DNA of 64,000 nucleotides from Chelonoidis abingdonii (lineage: Eukaryota; Chordata; Testudines; Testudinidae). The notes beneath the pieces are model-generated. The model saw only the letters and a list, made by a program, of their open reading frames with translations, did not search any database and was not told the origin of the DNA. Of this stretch, positions 44,726 through 57,806 are shown piece by piece. The stretch lies in the NCBI RefSeq assembly GCF_003597395.2, contig NC_133776.1, forward strand, positions 42,288,120 to 42,352,119, read 5' to 3'. The stretch's first letter is position 1, and each line of letters starts with the position of its first letter. The position numbers were made by a program, and so were the translations under genes.

Positions 44726-47700
44726 AAAGCGATTATCTGAAACCCCTCGGTTGCATGACCAAATATAAGATAGCAGATCTATAGGTGTCTTGGGGATCTA
44801 CTAAAGTCAAATTGTGCCAGTATATATCCACAGTGACTTTGGCACAGTCATTCATAGTGAGATGACAGAAGATTATTACATGATTGTGGGGAGAAAGGAG
44901 AGAAGTCTATGTGATGCAGATGGGAGTTGAGATTATCTTAAAGTCCCTTCCAAAACCTTGGAATAAAGTTTTAGAACCCCTGATCTTGGTATTCATATTA
45001 CACATACTGTGGTGGTATCTGGTCAACTAAAATAGGTTATGGTGGAGGATGATGTTTTGAGAGATTTCTAGCAGAAGGAAGTGAGTTGTATGTTTAACGT
45101 ATACTGATAGAAATGTGTGGGACAGACAAACCCCACTCTACCATTAGAATCCAAAAGGAGCATTAGAGTTAATGTAACATTGATGATTATATGCTAATAA
45201 GTTACATAAATATTTATATTTTAGATGCTTCTATGTGCAAAAAGTCAGTATTGTATATTTTTATAAGTGACTTGGCTTAGTCATCCCCCTATTCTGGAAT
45301 ATTCTCTTGATTTTTAAAAAGCATCCATCACTGTGGTATGATTGACTCATCCTTCCTGAATTGCCATTTAATAAGATCTCACCCCATTGCCAAATTCAAT
45401 TTCTACATTCACTCACTAGAGGGCACTTTCCCCCCAGTCAGCACTCACCCCATTGCCCACATCACTCCTTCTTTGCCCTAAAAGACAGTCTGTATTCGTG
45501 CCCATTTTACTCCGAAAAAAAATGTATCATTTGTTACCTCCATCTCAAAAGAGTTGGTTTTTAACTAGAGCTTAGTGGTCTTACCTTCCCCCATACTTTG
45601 TAAGGATTGGCCTCCTCACACACATCTTCTCTCTGACAAGTTAGATGGGAGATGAAACCACTGACCTTTTTGGGTGGATGAATTATCTATCTTGGTCTTT
45701 ATCTATTTTTAAGATTTTTCAAGCCCTGCATTCTCCACCCTGTGCTGAGTGTTGCCTTGTCATTGGCAAGAGCATATCACCAAATAGCAGTGCCAGCAGA
45801 CAGAGACTGTGTGACAGACAGAATTCAGCAAGTGGCTGCTGCCCCCTTACAAACAGAGCCATGTTGGAGGAGAAGGGGAACCCTAACCCCCATCTACAAA
45901 GAATCTAACAACCTGGGAGGGCAGGAGACAACTACATATGAAATGATATGGGAGAGCAGGGTAGAAGGGAATTGGCAAGAGGATGAGATCAGGAAGGAGA
46001 GCGCATACACACTTGCTAGGAGTCAGAAGCACTCCTCACAGCATGCACTAAGCCAGCCTTGACCATACCTGATGCAACTGACAACACTAAGTCTTCCTTT
46101 AGGCCATTTCCCTTCGCTCTGCTTTCAGAAGTGAGAGGAGAACTCAAAACATGGATTGTTTGTCTCTCCTTCCAAGTCCTGGCATGAAGCAGATTTGCTG
46201 CCTCTCACCTGGAAATGGGGAGAAGTGGACCTTCATTTTCTCTCCCCTTGGCAATTTGAGGTGCTCAGGACAAGGTTTAGCATCTGCCATGATGACTTCC
46301 TCAGAAACACTATACTCTCAGGTAGTTGGGAAGGGGACATATACCATGCCTCCTCCACCCCATCACCTCCTACTTGTTTCCTTCCCTGGGAAAGGGATCT
46401 TTAAGTGGTCACCAAACTGATGGATATGCAGTCACATGCCACCATGCACATCATCTCTGGCATGCTGCGTCTGACTCCACTCCCATGGCTTCCACTTCTG
46501 AGCAATATTACTCCCCTCATATCAGACGAGAGGTTGACACTGGCAAGTTACTGGAGAAAGCATGCACCAACCCAAACCTGCCACTGCACAATGATCTTTT
46601 TAAACCAACAGTTGCAAGTTTGTTATCATATCACCCATTATGGTCTCATCTACCATGCCAGGATGTTAGTGTCATTCCCCCCCCACCCCCCGCCTTAAAA
46701 GCCTTAAAAGTTTGAGTGGTTTTGATTAAGTTTTCCACTAAAAAAAATTCAGTTTAAAAAAAAAAAAGAAGGGGGTGAGGGGTTCATTTTTATTGAACCT
46801 ATTTTCTGGAATTCTCTACTTATAAAGTTACTTTGTTTATTTCTGAAAAAATATTAAAAGAGTAATAATTAAGCATGGTACTTAGTTAGCTGCTAGCCAG
46901 AGCCAAGATGAGATGCCAAAGGACAGAGTTATTTTGTAGTTCTACAACTTACAAATTTTATTTACATTTAAGTATTAAGCACTTTGAAATAGGATCAAAT
47001 GACCATATACATTACCATGTCTGATCACCCGCATTTTGTGACATTACTTCTTATCTCCTTCTCGCTAGAGTTCTTTAATATTACCACTGAAGTTCTCTCA
47101 AATCATCCTCCTTAGTCTACTATTTTTCTATCCAATTGTTTTCACTATTATAGTCCATTTTGGTCTCTAAGAAAAAATCTATTTCAAATGTGTGTTTGTC
47201 TAAGTAACAACATGGTTCCCAATTGACTAGCAGGCTATAATTGAGTGCAGGCTTTGAAGACACTAGAGTAGCACCAACAGAGAGAGTTTGTGGAAACACA
47301 GACAACCCCATTTAAACACCATTGCTAGTGAAGATTATCTGAGTGATCACAATAATTTAAACAATTCAAAACAATCTGTTTACTGTCTTGTAACAGCAGT
47401 CTGAGTTTTAAAATGGGTACACTTGACCTAAGATTGACACAAGAGTTTACCTTTGAAAACAAAGACTGGCATAGCTCTGGAGATAATTCCTGCATGTTCA
47501 TCAATCAGCTCAACACCTATTACCTCTGCCTTCAGCAAACAGAGGACTGGGCATCAGAGACTTAAGCAGCTGCACAATCCAAGAAATTCAGAACAAACTA
47601 TCAAGAATGCCGATAGACACGGAAAAACCTAGAAGATTTTCTAGCCAACATTAGCTGTCCCACAATTAATAAATATTTGAATCTGAGATGTTGCTTTTAG

Positions 47701-48310
47701 AAGTAAGGTTGTTTCAGTACCATGTATTGTACTAAATAGTCTATTAGCACTATACTTCCATTTCTTCTCAGATTTTTAGAATCTTCCCAGATTTTACAAT
47801 ACTATGAGCCAAATACTGCTGTGGTATAAATCAAGTAACTCCCACTGACTAAAAGGAGCGGTGACATCTCATGCCATGGCAGAATTTGGCCCTGAAATAC
47901 ACAGAGAATGTGATTAAGGTACATCATGTTGAAATCAGTTTAATCATTAATACAAAAATTTAAGTGTCCCAGAGTGCACTAGACACCTTCCAATGCAGAT
48001 GCAAGATACTATCCCTCCCTTAAGTAGCTGATCAACTAATTTCAAAACATGACAATGATGGTGTCACACTGTCTGGAGTGGCTCATGACTGTGAGCACAA
48101 ACCTCAGGGCAGACTGTCAAAAAGCAAGGCAGGAACCCAAGTCTGGTTGTATAACATGTATCCCATGGCATGAAAGTTATATTGAGCGTTTGCATTGTAT
48201 GTCTCTCTAATTTGTGGAACTCACCAAACAGCAAAAGTAGCATTAATTAAGGTAAAGTACTCAGCCTGCACAGAAGGTGGCCCACTGAAGGTAACTGAAG
48301 TACTGTGTAA
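44726..48310. other. Long unassigned stretch
   Basis: AT-rich on average; 45700-46700 is more mixed in composition but its overlapping short frames show no motif. A poly-C patch lies at 46676-46692. A MITE-like fragment is at 47806-47896 ('gagccaaatactgctgtggt' ... 'gcagaatttggccctga'). No gene supported. Confidence 0.35.
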
Positions 48311-48317
48311 CATTAAA

Positions 48318-48970
48318 AGGGCACTGCCTGCATGGCCCAACAGTATGCCAACGTTTTTATGGCTGACTTAGAACAATGCTTCCTTAGCTCTTGTCCCCTA
48401 ATGCCCCCAGCTTCCATCCAGGACACACCACACAATCCATTGTCTACAGCCAAGCTCTAAGATACAACCGCATTTGCTCCAATCCCTCAGACAGAGACAA
48501 ACACCACAAGATCTCTATCAAGCATTCTTAAAACTACAATACCCACCTGCTGAAGTGAAAAAAAAGATTGACTGAGCCAGAAGAGTACCCAGAACTCATC
48601 AACTACAGGACAGGCTGAAGAAAGAAAATAACAGAATGCCACTAGCTGTCACCTTCAGCCCCCAACTAAAACCTCTCCAGCGCATCATCAAAGATCTATA
48701 ACCTAGCCTGAAAGACAATCTCTCACTCTCACAGATCTTGGGAGACAGACCAGTCCTCACTTACAGACAGCCCTGCAACCTGAAGCAAATACTCACCAGC
48801 AACCGCACACCATACAACATAAACACTAACCCAGGAACCTATTCTTGCAACAAAGCCTGTTGCCAACTCTGTCCACATATCTATTCAAGGGACACCATCA
48901 TAGGACCAAATCACATCAGCCACAGCATCAGGGTGCCCCATTCACTGCCACATTATCAAACATGAATAAG
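48318..48970 (+). pseudogene. PLE reverse transcriptase C-terminal half with internal deletion
   Basis: The first part reads KGTACMAQQYANVFMADLEQ and CFLSSCPLMP, a PLE RT motif normally placed just before the catalytic Y-x-D-D strand. The next recognisable part is SFHPGHTTQSIVYSQALRYN (frame changed), which belongs well after it. The segment with YxDD is therefore missing, by my estimate about 80 codons, at about 48411. Then FSPQLKPLQRIIKDL, LGDRPVLTYRQPCNLKQIL and a Cys-rich linker CNKACCQLCPHI lead to HISHSIR. At least one in-frame stop follows IIKDL. PLE RTs are telomerase-like; this one cannot work. Confidence 0.8.
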
Positions 48971-49180
48971 TGCCATCCGTTGCCAGAGCCATGCCCCCTG
49001 CCATATACAATTAAGTCAAAACCAGACAGTCCCCCCCTTACTATGCAAAAGAATAAATGGACACAAATCTGGACAGTCAGGGGAACCATAAATACAGTCA
49101 AAACCAACGGGAAAAATGACTTCCAACCTCTTCTAACCACATCAGTGACAGACTTGAAGGTGGCAACTTTTGCAACATAA
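48955..49180 (+). pseudogene. PLE GIY-YIG endonuclease, heavily decayed
   Basis: This follows the HISHSIR phrase as in the 18.6-kb copy. Traces are 'atatacaattaagtcaaaac' and RINGH-like 'agaataaatggacaca'. The tyrosines of the GIY-YIG core are no longer in one frame. Confidence 0.6.
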
Positions 49181-49477
49181 GAACTTCAAGAGAGGATGCT
49201 GAACGCAAATTAATAGTGCAAATTAGAAACACATTAACGTTGGGTTTGAACAACGGACTGGGAATGGTTGGGCCCCATTACACTAATTGAATCTATTTCC
49301 CCATGTTAAGTATCCTCACACTGGTCATCTCGATTACCACTTCAGAAGTTTTTTTTCTCCTGCTGATGATAGTTCATCTCAATTGATTGGCATCTTACAG
49401 TTGGTATGGCTATTTCCACCTTTTCATGTTCTCTGTATGTATAAATATCTTCTTGCTGTATGTTCCAGCCTATGCAT

Positions 49478-49515
49478 CCGATGAAGTGGGTTGTAGCCCA
49501 CGAAAGCTTATGCTG
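49478..49515 (+). ncRNA. Hammerhead-ribozyme-like motif of PLE family B
   Basis: CCGATGA, extra A, stem II GTGGG-TTGTAG-CCCAC, GAAA, minimal stem III GC-TTAT-GC and U-G. As in the 19.2-kb copy, U4 of CUGANGA is C and the cleavage triplet ends in G, so both changes may belong to the family and not only to decay. Confidence 0.7.
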
Positions 49516-49611
49516 AAATAAATTTGTTAGTCTCTAAGGTGCCACAAGTAGTCCTGTTCTTTTTGCGGATACAGACTAACACGGTTGCTACTTTGAAACC
49601 TGTCATTAAAA

Positions 49612-49947
49612 GGACAGAGACCTTATTGATTGCATTCCTCACTCCCTCTTGGAAGGGGAGGCCAGTGCATGAACTCATCCCTTCAGCTTGGTTTCCAGGG
49701 AGAGAGAGGATAAAAATTCCTGACAAGGAGAAATTGGGTCTCTTCATGCTGTTTGGACTGTTTAGGGGCAAAGGTTCCTAAACATAAGCAAGAGATCCCC
49801 ATGCTACTTGGCATGGATCAGCCTTATAGGACATATAGAGCTGAGATTTTTATCCCCCCCTCAACCCAGAATCCAAGCTAATGGGATGAGTTCAAGCATA
49901 GGCCTCCTCTTCCTGGAGGGAGTAAGGAATGCAATCAGACTCTGTCC
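49612..49947. repeat. Large fold-back (arms about 108 bp)
   Basis: Arm 49612-49720 (GGACAGAGACC... to ...ATAAAAATTCC) and arm 49841-49947 are inverted copies with scattered mismatches around a 120-bp spacer. The PLE at 48321-49603 inserted exactly at its left edge. No TIR-type end or duplication that I can fix. Confidence 0.75.
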
Positions 49948-51977
49948 TTTGATGCTCTGCAATGTCTCATTTGCCTTCAGTGGGCCATCTGGTGCACAGG
50001 CCAACCACTTTACCTTAATTAATGTGTTTTTTTCTCCTGTTTGGGGAGTTACAAAATTACAGAGGCTTACAATGCCATCATTCCAATAACTTTATATCAT
50101 GGGATACAGATAGTTTAAATAGGATTATACAGGCAGCATCCTACAAGCATTCCATGAAGCTTAAACACTAAAATGTTTTTATAAACACTAACATGCATTT
50201 TAACTATACTATCCCACAGGTAAGCCAGACTGGTTTCTAGTAATGCATTTGTCAGTGCTCAGAGAGGCACTGGGCCTTGGCACAAGCTGGCACCTGGTCT
50301 GCCAGCATAACACATGGTACCAAGACAGCAGAGGGAGAAGGAGGAGGAGGAAAGACAGAGGTATCACCAATATGTTTAAGACTAGTGCACAACACAAACA
50401 AGCTCAGAACACATGTTGAATAGAATAAATAAGCCTTGACACTGTGACAGAAGTGGCTCTTTAGGGCAGATCAGTTTAGGAAGGGTGCTCTAGGCATAGA
50501 AGAAAGCATGAAGATGGTTATGAAAGAAATGGGGCATCAAGGCTTGTATCATCAGAGTAGAGTGAGTGGGTGACAATAAGAGACAATCCAATAAATAGGG
50601 AGAGAGAGAGAGAGAGAAAGAGAAAGAGTTAGGCAAATAATTAATGGATGTTTTTCCCTAAAATTGTTCTAAAATTTGCCTAATTGAATTTACCTTAGTG
50701 CTTTGAAGTCAAAGCAGTACACAACAACAACAGCAATTTAAATCACAGCTTTTGTTATACTGTGATTAATTCTAATCTTGAAAGATGGTGACAAATTTAA
50801 GATATTCCTAAAATCAAGTTACCATCCTTCTGACTAGATGCTACTACTCATATGTGTGCACAAGCCTTAATTCTCTAAAGTAGCAGCCTCAGAAGAACAA
50901 GGGTTGTTTTACAAGTGTTCGATTTGTTAAAAGCAGATAAAGGCTGTAGAATTTGCCTCAGGTTTTCCATAAGGACTTTTCAGAGACCAGAATCAAGACT
51001 ATGGGGCACTTCAAACACTGTATATATGTTCTTGTTTTTAATAAATCTGAACTGAAACAAGTTCTGATACAATGCAACAAAGAAAGTAATTGGAACAGGA
51101 TTACTGGTGAAATCGTCCTTCATTTTGTCCTGTTTAGTTTATGATCTGCTGCAGAAGAGTTTGGGGCAAAGCAATGAAATATTGCTATGACTGTGCTGTT
51201 CTGACACATAGTGGTATTACGGCGCTAGTTAGATAAACACCACAGTGATTCTAATCACATTAGTGAAGGCATGAGGAGGTCAATCTTCTTAACAAAAGTG
51301 AGAGTGGCCATGAAAGGATACCCAGCTTAGTTTGTGTGTCGGGGGGGAGGGGGGGGAAGAGAGAGAAGAAATGCATTACAGTAGGTCCTACATGTTTTGT
51401 AGGAGGTGAGCCTCTGAACTACAGTTTCTGTTTACATAGTGTTTCTTTTTCCATTCAATGGGTCTCAAAATATTTTTCAGAATTGCTTCCTGGGTCTGGC
51501 TAGTCACTAAGTCAGGGTACCGACTACTGGAGAGTTAAACACCTAATGCTGTCAGAAAAAATTAGCAGGTTTCTCAAGTAATTATCTCAAGAATGTGTTC
51601 TCTAAAGGAAACCATTCATTTTATTCCATCAACCAGATTACAAGAAATTAACTTTTTCCCTGCAGAAACCCCAATTGTTAGGAAAGCAAGGAGCTATGGC
51701 CTATTTGTCAACTTCATCTACTGATTTATAATTCAGCAAGGACTTCTGCTCTTCTAAGTGTTCTTTTCCACTCATGGCACTTAAACTATGTCAAGCAACT
51801 GCCCAGTTTAGGAACATCATGATCCAGCACCTAGTCAGATTGAAATATAGCCATTCAGAGATGCAAGGGAAAAGCAACAACCCTGGTCCCTAGCCACACA
51901 CCCACACAAACAAACAAACAACATTAAAAAAGACAGAAGCCTGCTTTTTAGCAAGGCAGAGGACTCCTCTAATAAAA
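49948..51977. other. AT-rich unassigned DNA
   Basis: (AG)n tract at about 50600-50622 and G-run at 51341-51358. No gene supported. Confidence 0.35.
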
Positions 51978-51980
51978 TAA

Positions 51981-52273
51981 GGCCATGTCTACACTATGGG
52001 TGCTACAGCAACACAGCTATAGCATTGCAGCTGTGCTGCTGTAGCACCACAGTGTAGATGTTTCGGACAACAACAGAAGGGTTCCCTGACCCCCCATAAT
52101 CATTGTAGTTAATCCATTTCTCCGAGCAGCAATAGCTAGATCAAAGGGACAATTCTTCTGTCGACTGAGCCACATCTACACCAGTGATTAGGACAGCTTA
52201 ACTATGGCACTCAGGGGTTTTCACAACCTGAACAATGTAGCTAGGATCTAAAATTTTAAATATAGACCTGGCC
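51981..52273. mobile_element. PIF/Harbinger-like MITE (293 bp)
   Basis: GGCCATGTCTACACTA at the left and the complement GGCCAGGTCTATATTT at the right, flanked by TAA (51978-51980, 52274-52276). Internal palindromes around 'cagctatagcattgcagctg'. Confidence 0.8.
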
Positions 52274-52276
52274 TAA

Positions 52277-53083
52277 GTAAAATAAAAGAAGCTGTCATTC
52301 ACTACTTACTGGTCTGTCCTATCATAGCTGCTGGCAGCTAGCACAACACATATCTGGAGAATAAATCTAATTTAAAGTTTAAAAAAAAAAGTTGTTATAG
52401 GTGATCCTACCACCCTTACTCATCCACCATTGATTAAAATGAGATTATTTCTGCACATAAAGATTACTCTGCCTAATTTACAGAATTAGGGCCAACAAAT
52501 TGTTCTACTTTTAGAACAGACTCTGTGGATTCTGAATTTTCTTACAAAAATACCCAGCACTTTTCCGATCAGTGTGCTTAACATTATTTTTTTTAACATA
52601 TATGCATACACAATGTTAGAACTTGCTCCTTAGCTCTCTTTTGTGTTATAAAGTGTTCCTCCTAGGCCATTTGAGAGATATCAACCAGTACAAACAGTGA
52701 CATGTAGCAGGAATCTGCAGACACTTGGTAAATAATTCCCTTTATACACTAATTTCAATAAAGAATTATTGTAAAAGCAATGCACTTCAGCCCCCTCACC
52801 CAACTCTGACTGAAACCAATAGCTCCATTTTTATAGTCCATTACTTTGACTTCTGATGGGATTGGATTTATTCATTTTGATGAGACAAGTGGATTGGAAG
52901 TTGAGGCAGTTTGGTTGAGTAGACCAGAGAAGGGCTTAAGAGACTGAGGCTCTATCTTTGACTCTGTCATTGGCCTGCCTTGGGCAACTCCTCATTTCAC
53001 TTTTCTGTGCCTCTGTTCCACTCCTCCCTTTAGTCTAAACAGACACACCTCTTTGGGACAGGGGCTGGTTCTTACTATGACAA
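52277..53083. other. Unassigned DNA
   Basis: No gene or repeat supported. Confidence 0.35.
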
Positions 53084-53985
53084 TCACAGAATCACAGAAA
53101 TGTAGCTAGAAGGGACCTCAAGAAGTCATCTAATCATTCCCTTGAGCTGAGGCAGGGCCAAGTAGACCTAGATAATATCTGTTTTTCTAACCTGTTATTA
53201 AAAGCCTCCAATGATGGGGATTCCACAACCTCCTTTGGTAACTTACTCCAGCAGGTAACTGTCCTCATAATTATTAGAAAGTTTTTCCTAAGTCTCCTTT
53301 GTTAAAAGCCAATTATTTCTTGCCCTATCTTCAGTGGACATGGAGAACAGTTAATCACGGTCCTCATTATAATAGTCCTTAATATATTTGAAAACTTATC
53401 AATCTCCCCCTCAGTCGTCTTTTCTAAGAAGACTAAACATGCCCAGTTTTTACAAACTCTTCCTCACAGGTCATATTTTCAGAACTTTTTAATCACTTTT
53501 GTTTTTCTCCTCCGTACTCTTGCCAATTTGTCTACTGCTGCCTAGGCAGGTATTTCCTATTTTGTGCTTGTGCATTTAATTCCCGCCCCATCCCCCCTTA
53601 GTGCAGTACTTTGTATTTGCCTTTATCAAAAGTCATTTTGAATTCTAATCTTATCCTCCAAAATACTGTCAATCCCTCTTATTTTCGTGCCATCTGCAAA
53701 TTTTTTAAGCATATTCTCCACTCCATTACTCAAATTGTTAACGAAAATATTGACTAGGACTAGACTGTGGACAGACTCCTGCGTGACCCCTCTAGATACA
53801 TCTGGCCAGTTTGACAGCAAACCACTGATAACTACTTTTGGAGTACCTCCTTTCAACCAGTTCTGCACCAAATAGTAGTAGATTCATCTAAACCACATTT
53901 CCTTAGTTTGCATACAATAATGTCATGTCATGTGGGACTGTGTAAAAAACTCTAGTAAAAAGCAAGATATAATTACATCTACGAG
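53084..53985 (-). mobile_element. CR1 LINE, 3' 0.9 kb
   Basis: The plus strand starts with antisense CR1 3' UTR 'cacagaatcacagaaatgta' and 'agaagggacctcaagaagtc', then antisense ORF2, ending in the RT palm region near 53985. 5'-truncated there. Confidence 0.9.
53626..53985 (-). pseudogene. CR1 reverse transcriptase palm remnant
   Basis: Minus frame 53871-53626 reads GLLSNWPDVSRGVTQESV, then LVLVNIFVNNLSNGVENML and KKFADGTKI. These are CR1 RT motifs, including the usual G-V-P-Q-G-S position (here GVTQES) and the catalytic FADD box, which is FADG here: the second Asp is lost. The upstream part to 53985 is out of frame. Non-functional. Confidence 0.85.
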
Positions 53986-55298
53986 TATGTAGAGTACCTC
54001 ACACAATTGGATTTCTAGCTATTACTGCAATATAAATATTAGAGACCACCACTGAACTGTACTCAAATATTTGCACCCACTATATTTAATAACAGTGAAA
54101 ACCAAATCCGTTATTTACTGAACTGTGCACTTCAGGGCTAACGGCAAAGCTAGAATGTAACCCTTATTAGTGTGTAGTGCATTGCTCTGCCTTGCATTCC
54201 CCAGTCCATAATCTAGCCCAAAAAGGAGTTGCCAGAAAGTGATGGGGGGAAGTATGCATACAGTCTGTATTCTATAGCACTCATTGTAAGCCTGGCAACT
54301 GGGGGAAGGAAAAGGGAGGGAAAACACCCTCACCAAGTGGCTGCACCCTCAAAGCTACTTTCCTTGATTTACAATGCACTTAAAAAAAAAAAGGAGCTAA
54401 CAAAAGAAGGGTAAGTTATATTCTGCATAATAAAATTTATGAAGTATATATATTCAATTACATCATTGAAATTGCATTGTAGTAAAGAAAAGAGCCATCA
54501 CTCAAACACCACACTGTGATGCATTTGACATTTTTCAGCCATGAATTACAATGTGAGAAACTGCTTCTTAGAAATAATAAATAAGTCTGGTGATAATCAT
54601 TGAAGAGGTACAAATCTTTTGTTGCATAACACAAATGGTCACTAGCTGGTTATTTTCACTGCATTAAGAAACTTGTTTTTCAGCTTACATATTTCCTTCT
54701 CCTACTATTATACATGCCCCCTGCAAGCAATTGATTTTGGACCCTTGGCTATATATTTTGGCCTTTCATTTTTGATTGACAGACAACTTCTTGCTGTCTT
54801 TTTACACTAGAATAATATGTTCATGGCATACAGAGAAGTTAAATAAAAAACAGAAAATACTCTTACTGGAAGCTTGCAATGACACTACTTTACTTCTTAG
54901 AAGTCAGAACAACAACACACAACAGTTTCAAATGAGTCCAGAAGTACCATCTCCAGACAGATACATTACTACAGTGCTTCTACGAATGGCTACTGCATGG
55001 TGCCCACCAACCTAGTGATTGTTTTATCATGCTGAGAAGTACTGCCTTTCAGAGGTACTCACAGGGATGTCAGTGTTTTTATATTAATATCTTTACATTC
55101 CATAAGTTACAATTCTCAGCCAACTGTAAGAGCAGGTTTAAAAAACAAAAAACACAAAGTCATGATAAAGTCATTTAGATCCTTCCTCCCTTTCACCACC
55201 AAAACACAGATTCTGCAGAGATTCATTCTGTGCCATATCATTCTACTTGGAAGAACAAGATGAGGCTCTCACTCCATGTGAGAAAGAGTAGATTTGTG
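53986..55298. other. AT-rich unassigned DNA
   Basis: No gene or repeat supported. Confidence 0.35.
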
Positions 55299-55300
55299 TG

Positions 55301-55455
55301 ATATGTCTACATTGCAGCTGGGGTCATACTTTCACGCTCATGGAGGCACACACTATCTCTGCTTGAGCTAGCTTGCTAAAAATAGCAGTGTCGCTAGCGG
55401 TAGTGGCACTGGTTAGCCACCCAAGTACGTACCCGGGGGACCCAGGAGGGTTCGT
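55301..55455. mobile_element. Harbinger-like MITE, left part only
   Basis: 'gatatgtctacattgcagct' and 'gagctagcttgctaaaaata' match the outer MITE at 59.12 kb. The right terminus is not found, so the copy is truncated. Confidence 0.6.
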
Positions 55456-57798
55456 ACTTAGGCAGTTTGAATGTGTGGAGGGAGGGCAATCAGGTGTCTT
55501 CATGGGACCATCTCCTTGTCACAATGTGCAACATACACCCCACTCCTGATCAGCAGGGAATATGCTGAAGAATTAGTACATGGTAGAACCTCTCTCTCAG
55601 ATGATTCCAGGAACCAAAACAATATGAATTCATCCCTGGAAGCATAGCTCCAACAGAGCCACCCCTTCAAGAGCCAGAATAGGAGACAAGGATTTTGAAG
55701 TTAGCACGGGGTACAGAAGGCTTTTGCTTAAATAGCTCTAGTGTCTGGAAGGGGGGTCAAAATCTTTCCACCAGTTTCATGGGTGGGCCACACCACACCA
55801 CCACAATGATCTGGGGAAGATGTCAGGGATTGCCTTCCTTCTACTGTAAATTCCTCTCCTCCCAAGTGGAGAAAATCTGACCCTCTAAGTAATAGTAGAA
55901 GTAAAATCTCTCAGTAGGCACGTTTAGCCAAGGATTAATAAACTCAACAGGTGTGTGGGGTTGTTTGTCTTTGCATCAGTAGCATCCTCATCCCCCAGAT
56001 TGGGAGATGGTGTTTGTCAGAAGTAAAATTAGTCCATTTTAGGGTTAAAGTTGAAATGAAAGCATGCGGTTTGAAATTCACACTTTCCCTAGTCCACTGT
56101 GGGGGAGTGGTGGAACATATTTCAATGACTAGCAGCTAAATGCCAATGGTCTCTTAATTATGTCATCTTAGTCAGAAAATACATTTCAACCCTAGCACTT
56201 TATACTTTCAGACTTCCGCAGGATTGATTGCCATAGTAATTCTTTTCATGTAAGCATGTGCAGTGGTTCACCAAATAAAAATTATCCAATAATTCAATCA
56301 AAAAGTCAGTTGGATACTGTGTGAACCAATCACATCCCTGGAGCTTTAGACTATACAAGGCATAGCTGAGAGCTCCCAGTTCCCTAAGGTGCAGTTGTCC
56401 CATACTTATATCCACTAGAGGGGCCTGGTTACTCTTTAGAGTTCCTTTGCTTTTCTGTAAAATACATTTACCCTGACCAGTGACAAGGGTTGATTGTTCA
56501 AGTGAGAATCAATGGTGACATTAGTAAAAATTAATCTCACTCTCAAAGGCTAACCAGACAATAAAAGTGATCTTTCAGACTAGGTGTTGAGGAGCATTTA
56601 CTGAGGTAAAGACTGTGGATACAGTCTGCTTTGCTATGTTACAGACACTCATTTTGTGAAGGGAGCTAGTCAATGCTGACCAAGTTAAATTAGTACATCA
56701 CAAAATATCCCCCTAATAACTCCACTTTCCTATATCAGTTTTCCTACAGCCTACTCTCCCTTCCTAACTTTCTTCAGCTACTCTGAGTGTAAACAGCATT
56801 TAAGCACCATTGAGAGGAGCAGAGTTCAGCATGAGTGGCCAGCCAGGGAAGATCAGAATGACCTATGTTCTGCATCATGTCAACTGACTAGTGGTTAGTC
56901 ATCATTAGGCGTGGTCTGCATTCATCAGTCAGCATTGTGTCATCTAACATAACTCTACTCAAACATCCACTGAAGACTCTGGGATGAGTGACAGCTGGAT
57001 CCCATGGAGCAAAGGAGAGGGGCAGCTATCTATGCTCATTATACATGATCTAGATCTCCATGAAATTTAAAGTTGCAACCAAATCCCATCACAATTTCAC
57101 ATTAGGTTCCTGCTTCTTAGAGAACTTTCCATAAAGCTCTAATCAAGACAAACTGATTCTAAAACTCATTGCATTTGGGTTGGATGTGGCCTGGTTAAAG
57201 GATAGATAGCCAGCCCCGTGACATTCCAGTACCGCAGAACACAAACTTTCATTTAACAATCCTTAGGTTTCTCACACTTGTAGCTTTGAAAATAGCCTTC
57301 CAAATGCAAGTCACTGGCATGGTGTTAAACAACCTGAGTCACCTCTAAAGGAGGTGTGTCATCTTAATTGGGTGTTACTGGACACCAGGTTGACAGACGA
57401 CAGTTTTAAAACGTAGGTATGCAACTGCACAAAGTAGTTTTGGCATGCAAATCAGGCCATTGGCCATTTGTCATTTATGCCAATAAATGAAGGACAGAAA
57501 TATCCGTGGTAGAGTTTTAAGTTCCTTGATTCATTCCCCCACCCCCGGTAGAATGAAGCTGAATGAAATGATATTTGCTAAAGTAAGATTCTATTGCTTC
57601 ATAAAGACCATATTTTAACCAGAGTCATTGTCATCAGGGGGAGATTCAGTGTGAACTGAGGTAGTATTATATATATAACACTAACTTTGCCATGGTTAAA
57701 AGTATAATTTGTCCCTCTCCACTGGTTAAGTTTGACACCTCTTCTAAAGAAGGCATACTTTGTGTAAACCACAGAAAACTGTCCTTGAATCTATGCTA
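55456..57798. other. AT-rich unassigned DNA
   Basis: No gene or repeat supported. Confidence 0.35.
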
Positions 57799-57806
57799 TT
57801 TACAGG

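Larger units (their letters stand above)
48321..49603 (+). mobile_element. PLE family B, 1.3 kb, 5'-truncated, 10-bp target duplication
   Basis: A perfect CATTAAAAGG flanks the copy (48311-48320 and 49604-49613). Inside, in order: RT fragment, RT C-terminus and linker, GIY-YIG remnant, 3' UTR with 'ccaccttttcatgttctctg', hammerhead at 49478-49515, and terminal 'gctactttgaaacctgt'. This is the most complete PLE in the window. Confidence 0.9.

Noticed and set aside
45640..46720. Possible multi-exon gene in a cluster of overlapping short frames
   Set aside because: No recognisable domain and no convincing splice-linked coding segments; frames overlap in all phases as in non-coding DNA.
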